Source: Phascolarctos cinereus
Lineage: Eukaryota; Chordata; Mammalia; Diprotodontia; Phascolarctidae
Length of the DNA stretch: 64,000 nucleotides
NCBI RefSeq assembly: GCF_002099425.1
Contig: NW_018344184.1
Coordinates: 3,607,001-3,671,000, forward strand
Reading direction: 5' to 3'
The position numbers were made by a program, and so were the translations under genes. Shown here piece after piece: positions 58,780-64,000 of the stretch. Under the pieces are notes generated by a model. The model was not told the origin of the DNA and searched no databases. It saw nothing but the letters and a program-made list of their open reading frames with translations. Position 1 is the stretch's first letter. Each line of letters opens with the position of its first letter.

Positions 58780-59817
58780 ATGAGCAAGCAGCGCAAAAAG
58801 AGTCAGACTATATTATCTTACTTTGGTGAAAAAGAAGACCAAAATATACAACCAGAAGAAGACAACAAAGTCAAAGCCCCTACATCCAAAGCCTCCAAGA
58901 AAAATATGAATTGGTCCCAGGCCATGGAAGAGCTCAAAAACGATTTTGAGAAGCAAGTTAGAGAAGTAGAGGAAAAACTGAGAGTGATGCTAAAGGAGAC
59001 CCAAAAAAATACTGAAGAAAATAACACCTTAAAAAATAGCCTAACCCAAATGGCAAAAGAGGTCCAAAAAGCCAATGAGGAGAAAAATGCCCTAAAAAGC
59101 AAAATTGGCCAGATGGAAAAGGAAGTCCAAAAGCTTACTGAAGAAAATACTTCCTTAAAAATTAGAATAGAGCAATTGGAAGATAGTGACTTTATGAGAA
59201 ATCACGACACAGTAGAACAAATCCAAAAGAATGAAAAATTAGAAAACAATGTGAAATATCTCATTGGAAAAACAACTGACCTGGAAAATAGATCCAGGAG
59301 AGAGAATTTAAAAATTATTGGACTATCTGAAAGCCATGATCAAAAAAAGAGCCTAGACATCATCTTTCAAGAAATTATCAAGGAAAACTGCCCTGATATA
59401 TTAGAACCAGAGGGCAAAATAGAAATTGAAAGAATCCACAGATCTCCTCCTGAAAGAGATCCCCAAAGGAAAACTCCTAGGAATATTGTAGCCAAATTCC
59501 AGAGTTCCCAGGTCAAGGAGAAAATATTACAAGCTGCCAGAAGGAAACAGTTCAAGTACTGTGGAAACACAATCAGGATAACACAAGATTTAGCAGCTTC
59601 TACATTAAAGGACTGCAGGGCATGGAATATAATATTCCAGAGGGCAAAGGAGATAGGATTACAACCAAGAATCACCTACCCAGCAAAACTGAGTATAATC
59701 CTTCAGGGGAAAAAATGGTCATTCAGTGAAATAGAGGACTTTCAAGCATTCTTGATGAAAAGACCAGAGCTGAATAGAAAATTTGACTTTCAAATACAGG
59801 ACTCAAGTGGAACATGA
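58780..59817 (+). CDS. LINE-1-type ORF1 protein, intact
   Basis: A 345-codon intact reading frame starting MSKQRKKSQT at the first ATG of the frame and ending TGA. ORF1p is a trimeric RNA-binding chaperone that coats its own RNA in the cytoplasm. Residues 1-44 are a basic/acidic leader. Residues about 45-170 form a long coiled coil with regular leucines. Residues about 171-240 are the RRM (NLKIIGL at 176-182, RNIVAKF at 234-240). Residues about 241-330 are the C-terminal domain with the hallmark RITYPAKL at 297-304. Length is close to the 338 residues of human ORF1p. It has no stop or frameshift, which is striking beside every other LINE here. It is not followed by ORF2 and sits inside the HAL1-like element 57950-60812. 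Confidence 0.93.
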   Translation: MSKQRKKSQTILSYFGEKEDQNIQPEEDNKVKAPTSKASKKNMNWSQAMEELKNDFEKQVREVEEKLRVMLKETQKNTEENNTLKNSLTQMAKEVQKANEEKNALKSKIGQMEKEVQKLTEENTSLKIRIEQLEDSDFMRNHDTVEQIQKNEKLENNVKYLIGKTTDLENRSRRENLKIIGLSESHDQKKSLDIIFQEIIKENCPDILEPEGKIEIERIHRSPPERDPQRKTPRNIVAKFQSSQVKEKILQAARRKQFKYCGNTIRITQDLAASTLKDCRAWNIIFQRAKEIGLQPRITYPAKLSIILQGKKWSFSEIEDFQAFLMKRPELNRKFDFQIQDSSGT

Positions 59818-60812
59818 AGAGGTAAACAGGAAAGAGAAATCATAAGAGACTTATTAAGATTGAACTGTTTACATTCCTGCATGGAAAGATGATATTTATA
59901 ACTCATGAGACCTTTGTCAGTATCAGGGTAGTTGGAGGAAAAAAATTACATGTATGTATATGTAGATAGATAGAGGGCACAGGGTGAGCTGAAGATTAAG
60001 GGGTCATATCTGGAGAATAAAATTAAGGGATGAGAGAGGATTATACTTGGAGAAGAAGAAAGGGAGAGGTAGAATGGGGTAAATTATCTCACAAAAAAAC
60101 CCAGAAAAGTCTCTTACAGTGGAAGGGGAAACAGGGAAGGTGAGAGGGAATGAGTGAATCTTATTCTCATAGGATTTGGCTTAAGGAGGGAATAACATAC
60201 ACATTCAATTGGGTATGGAAATCTGTCTTACCCTACAGGAAAATAGGGGGAAAGGGGACAAGAGAGCAGGGGGATGATAGAGAGGAGGGCAGATTGGGAA
60301 AGGCGTTAATCAGAAGTAAATACTTCTGAGGAGAGACAGGGTCAAAAGAAAGAATAGAATAAATGGGAGGGCAGGATAGGATTAAGGGAAATAGAGTTAG
60401 TTTTTCACAACATGTCTACTATGGACATGTTTTGCATGACTGCACATGTACAACTTATATTGAGTTGCTTGCCTTTTCAATGAGGGTGGGTGGGGAGGGA
60501 GGAAGAGAGAAAATTTGAAACCTAAAGTTTTAAAAACATATGTTTAAAAAAATGTTTTCACATGCTACTGGGAAATAAATATAGGAAATGGGGTACAGAA
60601 GTCTATCCTGCCCTACGGGAAAATAGAAGGGGAAGGGGATAAGAGAAGGGGAGAGATATAGAAGAGAGGACAGAGTAAGGGAAGGGATATTCAGAATGCA
60701 TGCCATCTTGGGGTGGGGGGAAGGGGGAGATGGGTGAAAATTTGGAACTCAAAAACTTGTGGAAGGGAATGTTGAAAACTAAAAATAAATAAATTTATAT
60801 TAAGATAAAAAA

Positions 60813-60827
60813 AAAGATTTACCCAAG
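60813..60827 (+). repeat. Right target-site duplication of the HAL1-like element
   Basis: AAAGATTTACCCAAG, a perfect copy of 57935-57949, directly after the A-rich tail. Confidence 0.92.
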
Positions 60828-61251
60828 CCAAGATCCAATCAGACAACAAAAGAAATCCTAAGTTTGGGCTAATAGGTGCATTCATGCTCACTATGTTTGC
60901 TCAGACAGGTCTGGGGAAGTATTGATTCTCCCCTTTGTCAGAAAGGTAAAATGGAAATTGATGTCTCTTTAACCAAGACTTAGGTGATCCAAGTCACATA
61001 CCCCAAGACCCTCATTGTAACATAGCTCATTTTCTCATTAATTGTTAACCAATCAGAGTTGATTGCCATCCCTTCGGAACATTTACTCTTCAAATGGCAT
61101 ATAAACTGTGAACCAACCACCAGGAAAGGTCTTTTGGTCTCAGAGAGACAGCCAAATGACCATCCTTTTATTGAAAATGCTGACATTATTAATAAAATGA
61201 TTCAATTACCCAGAAACTGTCAGTTGAACCTTTGTAAATATCACAGTACCC

Positions 61252-62825
61252 ATCACCAGACTTTGATCAACTACATCTCAGGATATTGAAAGAACTGGCA
61301 GGTATCATTGTTTGGCCACTGTCACTGATGTTTAAAAAGATTACACAGAACTGAAAAACAAATGCCCCAGGATTACATGAGGTGAAGTATGTCAATTTTT
61401 AACAGAAAGAGAATTAATCCTGGGCAAAATTCCCACAACATTATTAAAGAGAGGGTTAGCTGACATCTAAAAAAGGAAATGATGATCAGGGGACCCCTGT
61501 ATTTTCATAATAAAAATAGCTGATGACAGACTGATTTGTTTATTGATATTTACTAGATTAGCAGATTAGGAAAAAGTTACATATATAGTTTAATTTGATT
61601 TTCACAAAGCATTTGACAATGCCTGTCAACTTATTCTTCTGAATAAAATGGACAGATGTGGGACAAACAATAGAACAATAGATGTATTCATTATCTGCTA
61701 CCACACTTTAGCTTTATTCCTCTTTCTCTGTGGCTCCTTCCATTGGCTAGTGCTTTTTAGAATCTCCACTTTGAGGAAAGGTCCAGACCAGCCTTTCCTT
61801 ATTCTGTAGACTTCACCACCATGCTTCTCCTCCCACTCCCACTACCAATTTTTAGCTCCTTTTTATGTTTTGTGTTCAGTTATTAGAAGAGAAGCTCCTT
61901 GACAACAGGAATGTCTTTCTTTTTTGCTTATATCCCTACCCTTTAGCACAGTGCCTAGAAGAAAGTAAGCACTTAACAAATAATGTTTACTTGTTACTTT
62001 GACTTGCTAGTTGTATGGCTGAGCCTGAAGAATAGTTATTAATGGCTCAATATCAACTTACTTAGGTAAGGATCTTTGCAGAGCATTTCATGAATATGTG
62101 ATTGGCCCTGGGCTGTTTCACATTTTTATCAATGATCTGAATAAGGCATATATGATATATTTATCACATATGTAGATGTCACAAAACTGGAAGGGACAAG
62201 TAGCATGTTTGAAGATAGGAAATGAAGAGATCTTAACAGGCTAAAGTACTGGGGTGAATCAAATGAGATTAAATTCAGGAAGAACAAATGTAAAGTCATA
62301 CTTAAGTTTAAAAAAAAAACTTCAAAAGTACAAGATGGAAGAGATGTGTCTAGACAGCCGTTTGTCAGAAAAAATTCTGAGGGTTTTTGAAGATTGCAAT
62401 TGGATATAAATGAATAGTATGATAAGACAGCTATTAAGTAAATGTGATCTTGGATATCTGTTAGAGGAGTGTAGGAAAATGACTGTGCTACCCTGGTTAG
62501 ATCATATGTAGCTATTATTTTCAGTTCTGGGATCATTTTAGGAAGAACAGTAACAAGCTGGAGAAGATCCACAGGACAGTCCTAAGATCATGTCATATGA
62601 GAATAAGTTGAAGAAAAGGGGGTTGTTTGTCCTGAAGAAGAACACTTATGGGGCACACAAAAATTGTCTTCTACTATTGGAAAATCTGTCCCATGGAAGA
62701 CAATTAGATGTGTCTGTTTGGCCTCAGTGGGACCAAAACCAGAAGCAATGGGTAGAAGTTGAAGAGGCAAATTTGGGCTTGATTTAAGGACAAATTTCCT
62801 AATAATTAGGGCTATCTTTTTTTTA
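61252..62825 (+). mobile_element. CR1/L3 LINE, reverse transcriptase to 3' end
   Basis: Continuation of the LINE at 56985-57822. Around 61597-61660 the plus strand reads FHKAFDNA then KMDRCG, the CR1 reverse-transcriptase block usually DFSKAFDTV...KMERCG. Around 62128 it reads FINDLN. The region after 62180 follows the CR1/L3 order to the 3' end (TTTCCTAATAATTAGGGCT). Many stops and shifts make it an old, dead copy. It is split by an L2 fragment at about 61695-62000. Confidence 0.8.
61695..62000 (+). mobile_element. L2 3' end nested in the CR1/L3 LINE
   Basis: Typical L2 tail: AGAAGCTCCTTGACAACAGG, then CCTTTAGCACAGTGCCTAG and GCACTTAACAAATAATG. CR1 sequence continues on both sides (…GATGTATTCATT and GTTATTAATGGCTCAATATC). 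Confidence 0.75.
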
Positions 62826-62847
62826 GAATTCCTAGAAGAAGTATCTT

Positions 62848-64000
62848 TTTTTTAAATTTATTATTTTATTTTTCCCCAATTACATGTAAAAACAATTTTA
62901 ACATTCATTTTTAAAACTTTGAGTTCCAAGTTCTCTCCCTTCCTCTCTCTCCATCCCCAATTGAAAAGGCAAACAATTAGATATAACTTGTACATGTGTA
63001 GTCATGCAAAACACATCTGTAATAGTCACGTTTTGAAAGAAAACATAGACAAAAACACCTCAAGAAAAATAAAGTAAAATAAAAAAGTATGCTTCAATCT
63101 ATATTCAAATACCACCAGTTCTTTCTCTGGGGATGGATAGCATTTTTCATCATAGTCCTTCAGAGTTGTCTTGGATAGTTGTATTGCTAAGAATAGTTAA
63201 ATCATTCACAGCTTAGCATCTTAAAATATTGCTGTGACTTTGTACACAGTACCTTTCACTTTACATCAGCCCATGCAAGTCGTTCCAGGTTTTTCTGAGA
63301 GCATCCTGGTCATCATTTCTTATAGTACAATAGTATTCCATCATAATCATATAGTACAATAGTATTCCATCATAATTACATACTACAATGCCCAACTGAT
63401 GGGCATTCCCTCAATTTCTAATTATCTACCCCCCAGAAAAGGGTTGATATAAATATTTTTGTAAATATAGGTCCTTTTCTTTTTTGGTTCATCTATTTTT
63501 GGACATATACCTAGTAGTGGTATTACTAGTTCAAAAGGTATGCATCGTTTTATAGCCTTTTGGGCATAGTTCCAAATTGCTCTACAGAATGGTTGAATCA
63601 GTTCACAACTCCACCAACAGTACATTAATGTCTCATTTTTTCCCACATCCCCTCCAATACTTATCATTTACCCTTTCTGTCCTCTTAAGATAATCTAATA
63701 GATATGAGGTAGTACCTCAGAATTGTTTTAATTTGTATTTCTCCAATCAATAGTGAGTTAGAATATTTTTCCATATAGCTATAGATAGCTTTGATTACTT
63801 CATCTGAAAACTGACTATATCTTTTCATCATTTATCAATTGGGGAATGGCTCTTATTTTTATAAATTTGACTCAGTTCTCTATATGTTTGAGAAATGAGG
63901 TCTTTATCAGAGAAACTTTCTTCAAATTCTCTTTCACAGTTACTATTGCTAACTGTATTTCCCTCCATCCTATTCCCCCATCCCCATTTATTCTATTCTC
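62848..64000 (-). mobile_element. L1 3' part, internally deleted, running off the right edge
   Basis: Minus-strand L1: poly(T) and 3' UTR at 62848-63130, then ORF2 C-terminal sequence to about 63905 (SFCRAIWNYAQKAIKRCIPF is readable near 63570). Beyond about 63925 the sequence, read on the minus strand, is the inter-ORF segment and first ORF2 bases (GGATGGAGGGAAATACAG). Most of ORF2 is therefore missing between the two. It is a dead, non-autonomous derivative. Confidence 0.85.

Larger units (their letters stand above)
57950..60812 (+). mobile_element. HAL1-like (half-L1) retrotransposon, full length
   Basis: A 2.86-kb element with clean ends. The 5' end begins GGGCAGAGCCAAGATGG, the usual start of a marsupial L1 5' UTR. 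An 830-base 5' UTR leads to ORF1 (58780-59817), then about 1 kb of purine-rich inter-ORF and 3' UTR sequence, and an A-rich tail. No endonuclease or reverse transcriptase sequence is present. Identical 15-base repeats flank it. This is the structure of HAL1 elements, L1 derivatives that keep ORF1 only and depend on L1 ORF2p in trans. The perfect flanking repeats and open ORF1 point to recent insertion. Confidence 0.88.
57823..61245 (+). mobile_element. Solo LTR (endogenous retrovirus), opened by the HAL1 insertion
   Basis: The LTR parts are 57823-57949 and 60828-61245, about 545 bases in all, starting TG and ending CA. The right part has a CCAAT-type box (ACCAATCAG), a TATA-like CATATAAAC about 60 bases later, and AATAAA near the end, giving a U3-R-U5 layout. 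GTAC is shared just outside both ends. No internal retroviral genes are seen, so it is a solo LTR fossil. It sits inside a CR1/L3 LINE and carries the younger HAL1, so it is of intermediate age. Family not assigned. Confidence 0.68.

Noticed and set aside
60930-61289. Open frame across the LTR right half
   Set aside because: It overlaps the LTR promoter-like boxes and poly(A) signal; not a gene.
62129-62572. 147-codon minus frame
   Set aside because: It lies antisense to well-supported CR1/L3 reverse-transcriptase sequence.
1-64000. CRISPR arrays, bacterial operons, riboswitches or phage genes
   Set aside because: None seen; introns, SINEs and LINEs show a vertebrate nuclear genome.

Overview
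The window looks like non-coding-rich nuclear DNA of a marsupial. It is AT-rich and about two thirds interspersed repeat. The repeat set is typically marsupial: tRNA-headed SINEs beginning GGGCAGCTAGGTGG, Mar-1-like CORE-SINEs with a Bov-B/RTE-type tail, MIR/Ther-2 SINEs, many L2 and CR1/L3 LINE fragments, and several L1 copies of different age. I cannot name the species. No rRNA, tRNA gene, CRISPR array or bacterial operon was seen.

Host gene. Three minus-strand exons with good splice sites and matching phase (54782-54883, 34649-34828, 19189-19299) encode the C-terminal 130 residues of a leucine-rich-repeat protein. They read best as LRRC69; that name rests on my memory of the human C-terminus and no search was run. 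A poly(A) signal lies about 120 bases after the stop. The window is therefore the 3' part of this gene and its long introns, plus about 19 kb downstream. A further open, phase-0/0 exon-like segment lies at 29608-29805.

Layout. 1-19 kb: downstream region, with L2 pieces, two rearranged L1 copies (2.9-6.4 kb), a clean SINE at 7.4 kb, a palindromic hAT MITE at 8.9 kb, nested L1s (11.5-13.8 kb) and a long L2 split by a solo LTR (13.8-16.1 kb). 19-35 kb: introns with SINEs, a hAT inside a SINE, an LTR-like segment and a 5'-truncated L1 with perfect target-site duplications (27.7 kb). 35-55 kb: L2, L1, a long degenerate CR1/L3 copy, a CpG-rich A-tailed insertion (44.8-45.5 kb), an L1 5' end with tandem promoter-like units (48.7 kb) and a LINE C-terminus (53.2-53.7 kb). 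55-64 kb: a CR1/L3 LINE opened by a solo LTR, which is itself opened by a complete-looking HAL1-type element (57950-60812), then a minus-strand L1 running off the end.

The most notable object is the HAL1-like element. It has a canonical L1-type 5' start with a YY1-like motif, an intact 345-codon ORF1, no ORF2, a duplicated 3' module, an A-tail and perfect 15-base target-site duplications. It must have been mobilised in trans by an L1.
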